From an uncultured Saprospiraceae bacterium (GTDB lineage: Bacteria; Bacteroidota; Bacteroidia; Chitinophagales; Saprospiraceae), in contig CALMIT010000257.1 of assembly GCA_937864255.1 (NCBI GenBank), positions 1-7,054 on the forward strand: a DNA stretch of 7,054 nt, written 5' to 3'. Below the pieces are notes generated by a model. It was not told the origin of the DNA. It worked only from the letters and a program-made list of their open reading frames with translations, and made no database searches. The first letter of the stretch is position 1; the number at the start of each line of letters is the position of its first letter. Shown here in pieces: positions 1 through 5,269 of the stretch. The position numbers and the translations under genes are program-made.

Positions 1-302
1 GGTTGCGCGAGGCAGATATGAGCGCCAAAGATTTGAGAATCGCTATGCTGCTGGCGATTCAGCAGGAATTTGAATACAATATCACCCAACAAGTATATGT
101 GAGCGAGCAGTTGTGGGAAATCATCAAACTTTCGCGCGACGAAGCAGTCAGTATCGTCAATGAAATTGCGGCAACTCTTTCGCCCGAGGCTCCGGCTAAA
201 GAACTCTCAGGCGTTTTGCTCAATTTTTTAAGCGGTAAGGAAACAGCGCTCGACAAAGCGCAGATCGCCATCAAAAAAGAAGCCGGTATTATTTTAGGCT
301 AA
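1..302 (+). CDS. Unrecognised helix-rich protein, probably C-terminal part of a gene cut by the window edge
   Basis: I do not recognise this protein. The frame is open from the first bases, so it may continue to the left. If it is a complete small gene, the best start is the ATG at 18, which has a GAGG at 9-12 five bases upstream; that gives 94 residues. The TTG at 3 is a poorer choice. The protein looks soluble and mostly alpha-helical. It is rich in Ala, Glu, Ile and Leu, and has no Cys, no signal peptide and no membrane segment. The C-terminal third is a Lys/Ala helix (ALDKAQIAIKKEAG). The stop lies 12 bases before the nucleotidase lipoprotein gene, so the two may be cotranscribed. That is the only clue to function. 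The coding nature is fairly likely; the identity is unknown. Confidence 0.55.
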   Translation, partial: LREADMSAKDLRIAMLLAIQQEFEYNITQQVYVSEQLWEIIKLSRDEAVSIVNEIAATLSPEAPAKELSGVLLNFLSGKETALDKAQIAIKKEAGIILG

Positions 303-314
303 AAGTCATTTTAA

Positions 315-1085
315 ATGAATTTTTCTTTCCGGTGTAAATGGTTAAGCTTCTCCGTTTTTATCATTTTGTTTGGAGCGGGCTGCGCCATTTTTCCAACCGG
401 AAAAATAGAATCCGAAAACTATTCAATAAGCCCCGCCGCTCAATTGCCTCCCGCCGATACGTCCATCCGGCAAGTAATCTCGCCTTATAAAGAACAGATG
501 GGACGCGCCATGAACGAGGTCATCGGACACAATAAGGCGTCATTATTTCTGGAGCGTCCAGAATCTGCTTTAGGTAATTTTTTGGCGGATTTGTTGTATC
601 GGGAATCGTTGGAATACGCCGGTGATTCAGTAGATTTTTCTATATTAAATTTTGGCGGAGTGCGCTTGTTTGAATTGCCGGAAGGCGAAATTACCATCGG
701 TAAAATGTATGAAATTATGCCGTTTGAAAACCGGCTGGTGATACTGCACATTTCGGGCGGAATGGTGCGCCAGTTGGCTGATGTCATTGCCGCCGACGGC
801 GGTTGGCCGGTCAGTCAAAATTTTCGATTTGAAATCGTGGGTAAAAAAGCTCAAAACATCCGGCTCAACAATCAGCCGTTGCACGAAGATAAAATATACA
901 CCGCGGCGCTTCCCGATTTTATTGCTTTTGGAAATGCCGGATGCAACTTTTTTGCCAGCCAGCCAAGAATCGAAACCGGCTACCTCGTGCGGGAAGTTTT
1001 TATAAACGGAATCAAAAAAATGGAGCAGCAAGGGCAGATCGTCGAAAGTAAAGTGGACGGTAGAATCATTCTTGCCAATCATTAA
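315..1085 (+). CDS. Lipoprotein with 5'-nucleotidase C-terminal (substrate-binding) domain
   Basis: The product (256 aa) is the substrate-binding half of a UshA/CD73-type 5'-nucleotidase, made without the catalytic half. A signal peptide (residues 1-22) ends in FGAGC, with Cys23 as the probable lipidated residue, so the protein should be membrane-anchored outside the cytoplasm. Family motifs appear in order: ESALGNFLADLL (83-94), NFGGVR (112-117; the Arg contacts phosphate in the family), GEITIGKMYEIMPFEN (124-139; Phe137 is the first base-stacking Phe), and DFIAFGNAGCNFF (201-213; Phe202 is the second). The usual GGD after the second Phe reads GNA here, so the Asp that holds the ribose hydroxyls in E. 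coli UshA and human CD73 appears to be Ala208. The catalytic half is encoded by the next gene, which starts 10 bases after this stop. Family assignment is firm; substrate is not. Confidence 0.9.
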   Translation: MNFSFRCKWLSFSVFIILFGAGCAIFPTGKIESENYSISPAAQLPPADTSIRQVISPYKEQMGRAMNEVIGHNKASLFLERPESALGNFLADLLYRESLEYAGDSVDFSILNFGGVRLFELPEGEITIGKMYEIMPFENRLVILHISGGMVRQLADVIAADGGWPVSQNFRFEIVGKKAQNIRLNNQPLHEDKIYTAALPDFIAFGNAGCNFFASQPRIETGYLVREVFINGIKKMEQQGQIVESKVDGRIILANH

Positions 1086-1095
1086 AAACAAGAAA

Positions 1096-2010
1096 ATGCA
1101 AAGGCGCGAATTTTTACAAAAAACCTCTTTTTCATCGCTGATGCTTGCCGGCGGCGCTTTTCCTTTCGCAGCGCTGGAAACGGGTGATTTTCTGAAACTG
1201 ACCATTTTGCATACCAACGACGTACATAGCCGTATTGAGCCTTTTCCGATGGACGGAAGCAAAATGCAGGGCTTAGGCGGAGCGGCAAGAAGAGCGGCTT
1301 TGATAAAGGAAATCAGAACCGCTGAGAAAAATATACTTCTGCTGGACGCGGGCGATTTTTTTCAGGGTACGCCATATTTTAATTATTTCGGGGGCGAATT
1401 GGAAATCAAACTTATGTCTGAAATGGGCTACGACGCTGCTACGCTGGGTAATCACGATTTTGACAAAGGCACGGACGGACTGGCAAAGCAAATGCACCAC
1501 GCCAATTTTCCTTTTATCATTTGTAACTACGATTTAAAAAATACGGAACTGGACCGGCGAACCATTTCCTACAAAATTTTTGAAAAAGAAGGACTGAAAA
1601 TCGGCGTAACTGGCGTGGGAATAAATCTTGATGGCTTGGTACCCAAAAGTCTTTTTAGAGAGACGCGTTATCTGGATCCGGTTGAAAATGCAAATAGAAC
1701 TGCCCGACAATTGCGTCACGATCATGGCTGCCACTATGTGATTTGTCTTTCTCACCTCGGTTTTGAAAATAATGATAACAAAATATCTGATAGGATTTTT
1801 GTGGCGCAAAGTGAAGATATTGACCTGATTATCGGTGGTCATTCACACACGTTCATGGATAAACCGGCAATTTTGAAAAACAAAAGCGGAAAATCGGTTT
1901 TGGTAAATCAGGTGGGTTGGGGCGGTGTAATTTTGGGTAGGCTGGATGTGTACTTTGAAAAAAGCTTCAAGCCCTTTCATACGCTATTTAAAAGTCAGAA
2001 AATAGATTGA
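1096..2010 (+). CDS. Tat-exported metallophosphoesterase, catalytic half of a split 5'-nucleotidase
   Basis: The product (304 aa) is a calcineurin-like, two-metal phosphoesterase of the 5'-nucleotidase family. It should hydrolyse phosphate esters such as nucleotides outside the cytoplasm. I chose the ATG at 1096 over the TTG at 1072 because it places a twin-arginine signal (RREFLQK, residues 3-9) at the N-terminus, followed by a hydrophobic stretch to about residue 27. The metal-binding motifs are all present: TNDVH (Asp42, His44), GDFFQG (Asp87), GNHDFD (Asn119, His120), SHLG (His220) and GGHSHT (His249, His251). The protein stops where the catalytic domain ends. The C-terminal domain that fused family members carry is encoded by the preceding gene, 10 bases upstream, so the pair probably forms one enzyme. 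Tat export implies folding, perhaps with metal loaded, in the cytoplasm. Confidence 0.92.
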   Translation: MQRREFLQKTSFSSLMLAGGAFPFAALETGDFLKLTILHTNDVHSRIEPFPMDGSKMQGLGGAARRAALIKEIRTAEKNILLLDAGDFFQGTPYFNYFGGELEIKLMSEMGYDAATLGNHDFDKGTDGLAKQMHHANFPFIICNYDLKNTELDRRTISYKIFEKEGLKIGVTGVGINLDGLVPKSLFRETRYLDPVENANRTARQLRHDHGCHYVICLSHLGFENNDNKISDRIFVAQSEDIDLIIGGHSHTFMDKPAILKNKSGKSVLVNQVGWGGVILGRLDVYFEKSFKPFHTLFKSQKID

Positions 2011-2037
2011 TTTTTTTTGATTATGTCAAAAATCAAT
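2006..2037 (+). terminator. AT-only hairpin at the end of the nucleotidase operon, weak terminator candidate
   Basis: ATTGATTTTT (2006-2015) can pair with AAAAATCAAT (2028-2037). Alternatively TTTTTGA (2014-2020) pairs with TCAAAAA (2026-2032) around a five-base loop. The structure overlaps the nucleotidase stop codon. There is no GC-rich stem and no T-tract after the second arm, so this is at best a poor intrinsic terminator. Confidence 0.25.
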
Positions 2038-2306
2038 TGATAAGCAAAGGCAAAAACAAGCGCAAACAAATCAGTATTTTTTCAAATTATTTTTTAATCG
2101 TATTAGTAAAAAAAGCAGCTCTTTGTTGTTGTAAATCAAATTTTTAAAAATAGTAGTTCGGTCTTCTTTTTCTATTTTTTTGCAAATCGCTGATAATCAA
2201 ACGATAAAATTTTTGCACAATATTCAGTCGGAAATTTTACATATATTAGCAGAAAAAAAATGTGAAAAATCTCCGATTCGATAATTTTCCTTTTGATTTT
2301 TTTTTC

Positions 2307-2315
2307 CACCTTTGC
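2307..2315 (+). promoter_or_regulatory. Possible -7 element (CACCTTTGC) of a Bacteroidota-type promoter
   Basis: CACCTTTGC differs by one base from the Bacteroidota -7 motif TAnnTTTG, and it follows a nine-T run, a common setting for such promoters. I see no TTG at the expected -33 distance; the nearest TTTG (2292-2295) is only 11 bases upstream. If used, transcription would begin near 2320 and give either dnaA a leader of about 265 bases or a separate small RNA. Confidence 0.3.
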
Positions 2316-2336
2316 AGTCCTTCGCCACCACAAAAT

Positions 2337-2365
2337 CTGACACGCCAATGCTTCGGTTTTGTCAG
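2337..2365 (+). repeat. Inverted repeat CTGACA...TGTCAG, possible RNA hairpin
   Basis: CTGACA (2337-2342) and TGTCAG (2360-2365) are perfect 6-base arms around 17 bases. A competing fold nests TGCTT (2349-2353) with AAGCA (2381-2385) inside ACGCC (2342-2346) with GGCGT (2400-2404). The two folds share bases and exclude each other, as in a switching leader RNA. Short arms like these also arise by chance. Confidence 0.3.
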
Positions 2366-2383
2366 GAAAAATGGCAGGAAAAG
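2360..2383 (+). repeat. Two tandem 12-base repeats (TGTCAGGAAAAA / TGGCAGGAAAAG)
   Basis: Two adjacent 12-base units match at 10 of 12 positions. The first copy overlaps the right arm of the inverted repeat, and its AGGA sits just ahead of the ATG of the 17-codon ORF. No function is known to me. Confidence 0.45.
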
Positions 2384-2424
2384 CACGGAGTTTTTTTAAG
2401 GCGTTAGCAATCCTTCTCCTTTAA
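2371..2424 (+). other. Possible 17-codon ORF (leader peptide or chance)
   Basis: ATG at 2371 opens MAGKARSFFKALAILLL, then TAA. It has a basic N-terminus followed by a hydrophobic run, like a truncated signal sequence. An AGGA (2364-2367) lies three bases upstream, which is a tight spacing for a ribosome binding site. No continuation in another frame was found. It may be chance. Confidence 0.15.
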
Positions 2425-2481
2425 CTTACTGATACTCAGGAATAACTACACAATCTTGATGGTTGTAACGATGGTTTAAAA

Positions 2482-2491
2482 TTACCGGTAA
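2482..2491. repeat. Perfect palindrome TTACCGGTAA about 100 bases upstream of dnaA
   Basis: This is a 10-base perfect palindrome. After one mismatch the match continues for three more bases on each side (AAA/TTT), giving an imperfect 18-base palindrome. It could be a dimeric regulator site. It lies just upstream of the proposed dnaA promoter and just after two copies of GATGGTT spaced 12 bases apart (2458-2464, 2470-2476). Confidence 0.35.
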
Positions 2492-2509
2492 ATTTTCTTT
2501 CAAATTTAC

Positions 2510-2538
2510 TTGGGTTTCTCGTGATTATTGTATCTTGA
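2510..2538 (+). promoter_or_regulatory. Candidate dnaA promoter
   Basis: TTG (2510-2512) and TATCTTGA (2531-2538) are 18 bases apart and resemble the Bacteroidota -33/-7 pair TTTG/TAnnTTTG, with an imperfect -7. The -7 lies inside an inverted repeat GTATC-TT-GATAC (2530-2541), which is followed by the palindrome ACCCGGGT (2540-2547). A repressor or DnaA itself could act there; neither is shown by the sequence. Confidence 0.35.
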
Positions 2539-2586
2539 TACCCGGGTTTCTTATTGAAAAATAGCGGTACAAAGTCAATCTGAAGA

Positions 2587-4020
2587 ATGATAATGATAAA
2601 AGATCACACCACTGTGTGGGGCAACTGTCTTCAAACTATCCGGCGTAATGTCAATACGCAAAGTTTTAAGACCTGGTTTGAGCCGATTCGCCCCGTAAGG
2701 CTCGAAAATAACGCCCTTACCATCCAGGTACCCAACAAATTCTTTTACGAATGGCTGGAAGAGCATTATGTATCATTGTTGAAAATGACCATCCGCAAAG
2801 AACTCGGCGACAAAGGAAGGCTGGAATACCAGATTTTGATGGAAAATGCTTCGGACAACAGTCGCAATACCAGCCGCACTGACTTCTCAGATCGCGATGA
2901 TAATACGCCCGGCGTTTTTGATACCGACAATATCAAAAACCCGTTTGTGATACCCGGCATTCGGAAGGTGAAAATTGACCCGCAACTAAATTCCAATTAT
3001 ACTTTCGATAATTTTATCGAGGGCGACTGCAACAGGCTCGCGCGCTCGGCCGGATTGGCGGTAGCCAATAAACCGGGCGGAACTGCTTTTAATCCGCTCG
3101 TGATTTTTGGTTCGGTGGGTCTGGGTAAAACGCACCTCGCACACGCCATCGGCAATAAAGTGCTGAAAGACAATGCAAATAAGACGGTGCTCTATGTTTC
3201 GACCGAAAAATTCACCAATCAGATCATCCAATCTATTAAAAATAATGCAGTTGGTGATTTTGTCAATTTTTACCAGTTGATAGACGTGCTTATCGTGGAT
3301 GACATCCAGTTTTTAGAAAACAAACCCAAAACACAGGAAATATTCTTCCACATTTTTAATCAACTTCACCAAAACGGCAAACAAATCGTACTTACTTCCG
3401 ACCGCGCGCCGAAAGATTTGGCGGGCATGGAAGAGCGCCTGATTTCACGTTTTAAATGGGGACTATCTGCGGACCTGCAAGCGCCCGACTTTGAAACCCG
3501 CCTGGCCATTCTCGAATCCAAAATGAACCAGGAAGGCGTTGAGCTTTCGCAGGACGTTACTGAATTTATCTGCTACAATATCAAAAACAACATTCGCGAA
3601 CTCGAAGGCGTCTTGATTTCACTCATTGCGCAGTCTTCTCTCAATCGGCGCGAGATAGATTTGATGCTCACCAAAGAGGTGATTAAAAATTTTGTTTCCA
3701 ATATCAATAAGGAAATGACTGTTGATTTTATTCAAAAACTGGTAGCAGAGCATTTTAATGTACCCGTAGAAAAATTAGCCGGCAAAACCCGAAAACGCTC
3801 CATCGTTATAGCTCGCCAGCTCTCCATGTACCTGGCAAAAAACCTGACCAACCATTCTCTGAAGTCCATTGGCGACAATTTTGGCGGACGCGATCACAGC
3901 ACGGTCATTTATTCCTGTAAGACGGTGCAAGACTTGCTGGATACCGACACCCTTTTTAAGGATAATGTGATTGAGTTGGAGAAAAAAATACGCCTGAGTC
4001 TGAATAGTCCTGACTTCTAA
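2587..4020 (+). CDS. dnaA: Chromosomal replication initiator protein DnaA
   Basis: DnaA (477 aa) binds DnaA boxes, opens the origin and loads the helicase. All four domains are visible. Domain I (about 1-85) carries the typical SFKTWFEPI block. A polar, Asp/Asn/Ser-rich linker (about 86-130) follows. The AAA+ domain has Walker A GSVGLGKTH (175-183), Walker B VLIVDDIQFL (234-243), sensor I LTSDR (269-273), the box VII arginine finger in RLISRFKWG (Arg288) and sensor II NNIRELEG (334-341). The C-terminal DNA-binding domain ends in the DnaA signature GRDHSTVIYSCKTV (434-447). A stop lies in frame two codons upstream, at 2581. ATG 2587 and ATG 2593 (Met3) are both possible starts, and no strong ribosome binding site decides. 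The usual dnaN neighbour is absent; the flanks are nucleotidase genes and tRNAs. Confidence 0.98.
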   Translation: MIMIKDHTTVWGNCLQTIRRNVNTQSFKTWFEPIRPVRLENNALTIQVPNKFFYEWLEEHYVSLLKMTIRKELGDKGRLEYQILMENASDNSRNTSRTDFSDRDDNTPGVFDTDNIKNPFVIPGIRKVKIDPQLNSNYTFDNFIEGDCNRLARSAGLAVANKPGGTAFNPLVIFGSVGLGKTHLAHAIGNKVLKDNANKTVLYVSTEKFTNQIIQSIKNNAVGDFVNFYQLIDVLIVDDIQFLENKPKTQEIFFHIFNQLHQNGKQIVLTSDRAPKDLAGMEERLISRFKWGLSADLQAPDFETRLAILESKMNQEGVELSQDVTEFICYNIKNNIRELEGVLISLIAQSSLNRREIDLMLTKEVIKNFVSNINKEMTVDFIQKLVAEHFNVPVEKLAGKTRKRSIVIARQLSMYLAKNLTNHSLKSIGDNFGGRDHSTVIYSCKTVQDLLDTDTLFKDNVIELEKKIRLSLNSPDF

Positions 4021-4042
4021 AAGTCTTTAATTTAAAGGCTTT
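4020..4042 (+). terminator. Hairpin directly after dnaA, probable weak terminator
   Basis: AAAGTCTTT starting at the last base of the dnaA stop codon (4020-4028) pairs with AAAGGCTTT (4034-4042) around a five-base loop, with one G-U pair. Only three T residues end the stem, followed by CCC, so termination may be inefficient. Confidence 0.4.
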
Positions 4043-4096
4043 CCCGTGCGGCGTATTTTATAAAAGAAAATAAAAAATGCTAAATTTTGTAATCGC

Positions 4097-4127
4097 TTGA
4101 TTTTTCCGATGTGGTTACATACTTTTG
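4097..4127 (+). promoter_or_regulatory. Promoter of the tRNA-Ser/tRNA-Pro unit
   Basis: TTG (4097-4099), a 20-base spacer and TACTTTTG (4120-4127) give a perfect TAnnTTTG -7 element with a matching -33, the consensus for the main Bacteroidota sigma factor. Transcription would start near 4133, about 100 bases ahead of tRNA-Ser. This is the best promoter match in the window. Confidence 0.6.
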
Positions 4128-4131
4128 TGCC

Positions 4132-4188
4132 GCTTTTGAAAAAAGCACCCGGGAGTTTTCTTCAACACACTCCAAAAAGTTCTTTTTG
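4132..4188 (+). repeat. Two small inverted repeats in the tRNA leader
   Basis: GCTTTT (4132-4137) can pair with AAAAGC (4141-4146), and CAAAAAG (4173-4179) with CTTTTTG (4182-4188) across two bases. They lie in the 5' leader that must be cut away from tRNA-Ser. They may only be chance structure in AT-rich sequence. Confidence 0.3.
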
Positions 4189-4230
4189 ATACGCTTCTTG
4201 AGTAGAAATTTATTCTGCTTTTAAGATACT

Positions 4231-4317
4231 GGTGAGGTGGGTGAGTGGCTGAAACCAACAGTTTGCTAAACTGTCGTACTGGAAACGGTACCGCGGGTTC
4301 GAATCCCGCCCTCACCG
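4231..4317 (+). tRNA. tRNA-Ser, anticodon GCT
   Basis: This tRNA reads AGC and AGT serine codons. The acceptor stem GGTGAGG/CCTCACC (4231-4237, 4310-4316) is perfect. The anticodon stem ACAGT/ACTGT encloses the loop TTGCTAA, with anticodon GCT at 4265-4267. The long variable arm expected of serine tRNAs is present: a six-pair stem capped by GAAA, 4276-4291. The T arm is GCGGG-TTCGAAT-CCCGC, and G4317 is the discriminator. CCA is not encoded and must be added after transcription. Confidence 0.97.
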
Positions 4318-4336
4318 CGCTTTTAAAACATTGTAT

Positions 4337-4411
4337 CGGGGTTTAGCGCAGTCCGGCTAGCGCACCTGCTTTGGGAGCAGGGGGTCGCAGGTTCGAATCC
4401 TGCAACCCCGA
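4337..4411 (+). tRNA. tRNA-Pro, anticodon TGG
   Basis: This tRNA reads CCA and, by wobble, other proline codons. The acceptor stem CGGGGTT/AACCCCG (4337-4343, 4404-4410) is perfect. The D stem is GCGC/GCGC. The anticodon stem CCTGC/GCAGG encloses the loop TTTGGGA, with anticodon TGG at 4372-4374 and G at position 37, as usual in proline tRNAs. A4411 is the discriminator and CCA is not encoded. Only 19 bases separate it from tRNA-Ser, so both come from one transcript. Confidence 0.97.
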
Positions 4412-4421
4412 CTTGATTAGC

Positions 4422-4456
4422 AAGGGCTACAAAAATATTTTTGTAGCCCTTTTTTT
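4422..4456 (+). terminator. Strong intrinsic terminator of the tRNA unit
   Basis: AAGGGCTACAAAAA (4422-4435) pairs perfectly with TTTTTGTAGCCCTT (4438-4451), and T residues run to 4456. The long stem plus T-tract is a textbook Rho-independent terminator for plus-strand transcription. The GNAT gene converges on it from the right. On the minus strand the hairpin lacks a U-run, so it would stop that transcript less well. Confidence 0.9.
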
Positions 4457-4514
4457 GTTAGCCACCGGAATTGGCTGCGCCCGAAAAAGCAGTATAACTT
4501 GAAGCGCTGTTTTA

Positions 4515-5045
4515 TCAAATCTCGTAACAGACACAATTTTCCAGCCTTTTATTGCCGAGTAGCCGGGGGTGTATAAATTCAAGTTGTTTTTTCATGCCGA
4601 TTTTTTCCATGACGCGGATGGATTTCAGGTTGGCTTTCGGCGCGGTGGCTTTGATGTTTGCCAAGCCGAGTTCTTTAAAAGCGTATTCGAGGCATCTTTT
4701 AGCGCCTTCGGTGGCGTATCCTTTTCCCCAATATTTTTTAGCCAGCCGCCAGCCAATATCCACGCAAGGTGTAAACTCGGACTCGTAAGTCTGCCAGGCC
4801 AGCCCGATGAAACCGATGAACTCGCCGTGCTCCAACTCGTCCACCGCGAAATAGCAGAATCCTTTTTCCGCCAGCATGTTTTTCATTCTGCCGATTGACG
4901 CTGCGGTCTCTTCGGAGGTCACGAGTCCGGGGAAAAACTCCATCACTTCCGGATCAGCATTTATTGTCGCCATCAAAGGGACATCCGCTTCCTGCCAGTC
5001 CCTGAATCCCAGCCTCGCCGATGTAAAAAGGTAGTTTTTGTTCAT
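4515..5045 (-). CDS. GNAT-family N-acetyltransferase (RimJ/RimL-like)
   Basis: The product (176 aa) has the usual length and layout of the RimJ/RimL branch of the GNAT acetyltransferases, which move an acetyl group from acetyl-CoA to an amine. The N-terminus opens with the branch-typical TSARLGFRDWQEADVPLM (8-25). The acetyl-CoA binding motif A is DIGWRLAKKYWGKGYATEGA (96-115), with the pyrophosphate-binding WGKGYA. The C-terminal N-x-x-S-x-x-VMEKIGM block (139-151) is also intact. Substrate cannot be read from the sequence; protein N-termini, antibiotics and small amines are all possible in this family. There is no strong ribosome binding site. The upstream region is a decayed transposase, so its promoter must lie in, or have come with, that relic. 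It ends convergent to the tRNA unit. Confidence 0.88.
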   Translation of the reverse strand: MNKNYLFTSARLGFRDWQEADVPLMATINADPEVMEFFPGLVTSEETAASIGRMKNMLAEKGFCYFAVDELEHGEFIGFIGLAWQTYESEFTPCVDIGWRLAKKYWGKGYATEGAKRCLEYAFKELGLANIKATAPKANLKSIRVMEKIGMKKQLEFIHPRLLGNKRLENCVCYEI

Positions 5046-5055
5046 CTTGTATGAA

Positions 5056-5225
5056 ATTTATCGCCCGCCTATTTGCCGGATCGTTGATGGTGTAATTTGA
5101 AATATCGTGGTAGCTCTTTCATCATGGATGATGCGTTCGTAATAATAGCGAATAGATCGGCGGTGATGATTTAGCTGATCCTTGTTTAGTTTTCCTGTTT
5201 TAGTTCTATTAAAGTGCTTATGCAT
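5056..5225 (-). pseudogene. Relic of a REP-associated tyrosine transposase (RAYT, IS200-like), internally deleted and frameshifted
   Basis: An ATG at 5225 opens a 55-codon frame that stops at 5058. Residues 19-26 read NHHRRSIR, the opening block of many RAYT proteins (normally followed by LKGYDYS). In this copy they run straight into YYYERIIHDERA (27-38), which resembles the C-terminal block (NYYERIIRDERAY) of the same family. The roughly one hundred residues between, including the HUH metal-binding motif, are missing. After DERA the match moves to another frame, starting at 5112: YHDISNYTINDPAN, like the family's YQNISNYIINNPANW. A one-base loss around 5112-5114 explains this. The second frame runs through the GNAT start codon. 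The element cannot encode an active transposase. Family calls rest on remembered motifs. Confidence 0.72.
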
Positions 5226-5253
5226 ATTTATAGGCAAATAAATTATTTATAGG
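5226..5253. repeat. Two copies of ATTTATAGG next to the transposase relic
   Basis: ATTTATAGG occurs at 5226-5234 and 5245-5253, 19 bases apart, directly upstream of the relic's start codon and downstream of the orphan lipoprotein gene. It could be a remnant of element-end sequence or of its promoter. No REP-like GC-rich palindrome is visible here. Confidence 0.3.
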
Positions 5254-5269
5254 TAGCCAGGTTGATAGA

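Larger units (their letters stand above)
2011..2586. other. 576-base AT-rich stretch upstream of dnaA, no recognised gene
   Basis: No reading frame of gene length and no recognisable protein remnant was seen here on the stretches I translated. The first half is very AT-rich with long A and T runs. From about 2300 the composition becomes more balanced and small structured elements appear: a promoter-like CACCTTTGC, an inverted repeat, a 12-base tandem repeat, a 17-codon ORF, and two palindromes just ahead of dnaA. It most likely holds the dnaA promoter region and possibly an untranslated leader or small RNA. Confidence 0.6.

Noticed and set aside
1072..1095. TTG at 1072 as the start of the metallophosphoesterase
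   Set aside because: It would overlap the lipoprotein gene and bury the twin-arginine motif eight residues deeper; the ATG at 1096 gives a normal Tat signal peptide.
645..1262. A 205-codon minus-strand ORF across the nucleotidase genes
   Set aside because: It is antisense to two genes with clear family motifs, has no recognisable domain, and is best explained as a shadow frame.
2211..2310. DnaA-box-like sites: TTTTGCACA (2211-2219), TGTGAAAAA (2261-2269, reverse) and TTTTCCACC (2302-2310), as a possible oriC next to dnaA
   Set aside because: Each has at least one mismatch to TTATNCACA at the same key A, and in such AT-rich sequence near-matches are expected. No cluster of exact boxes exists, so an origin cannot be supported.
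2349..2397. Small SRP RNA (GTCAGG followed by an AGCA-like motif)
   Set aside because: The GGAA tetraloop and its flanking pairs, which define SRP domain IV, are absent, and the two sides of the expected symmetric loop do not pair.
4115..4315. A 66-codon minus-strand ORF beginning with an RAGFEPA-like run
   Set aside because: It is the well-known false protein from the reverse complement of a tRNA T arm, here tRNA-Ser.
4231..4456. tRNA genes as an attachment site of an integrated element
   Set aside because: No repeated copy of either tRNA 3' end and no integrase gene is present in the window.
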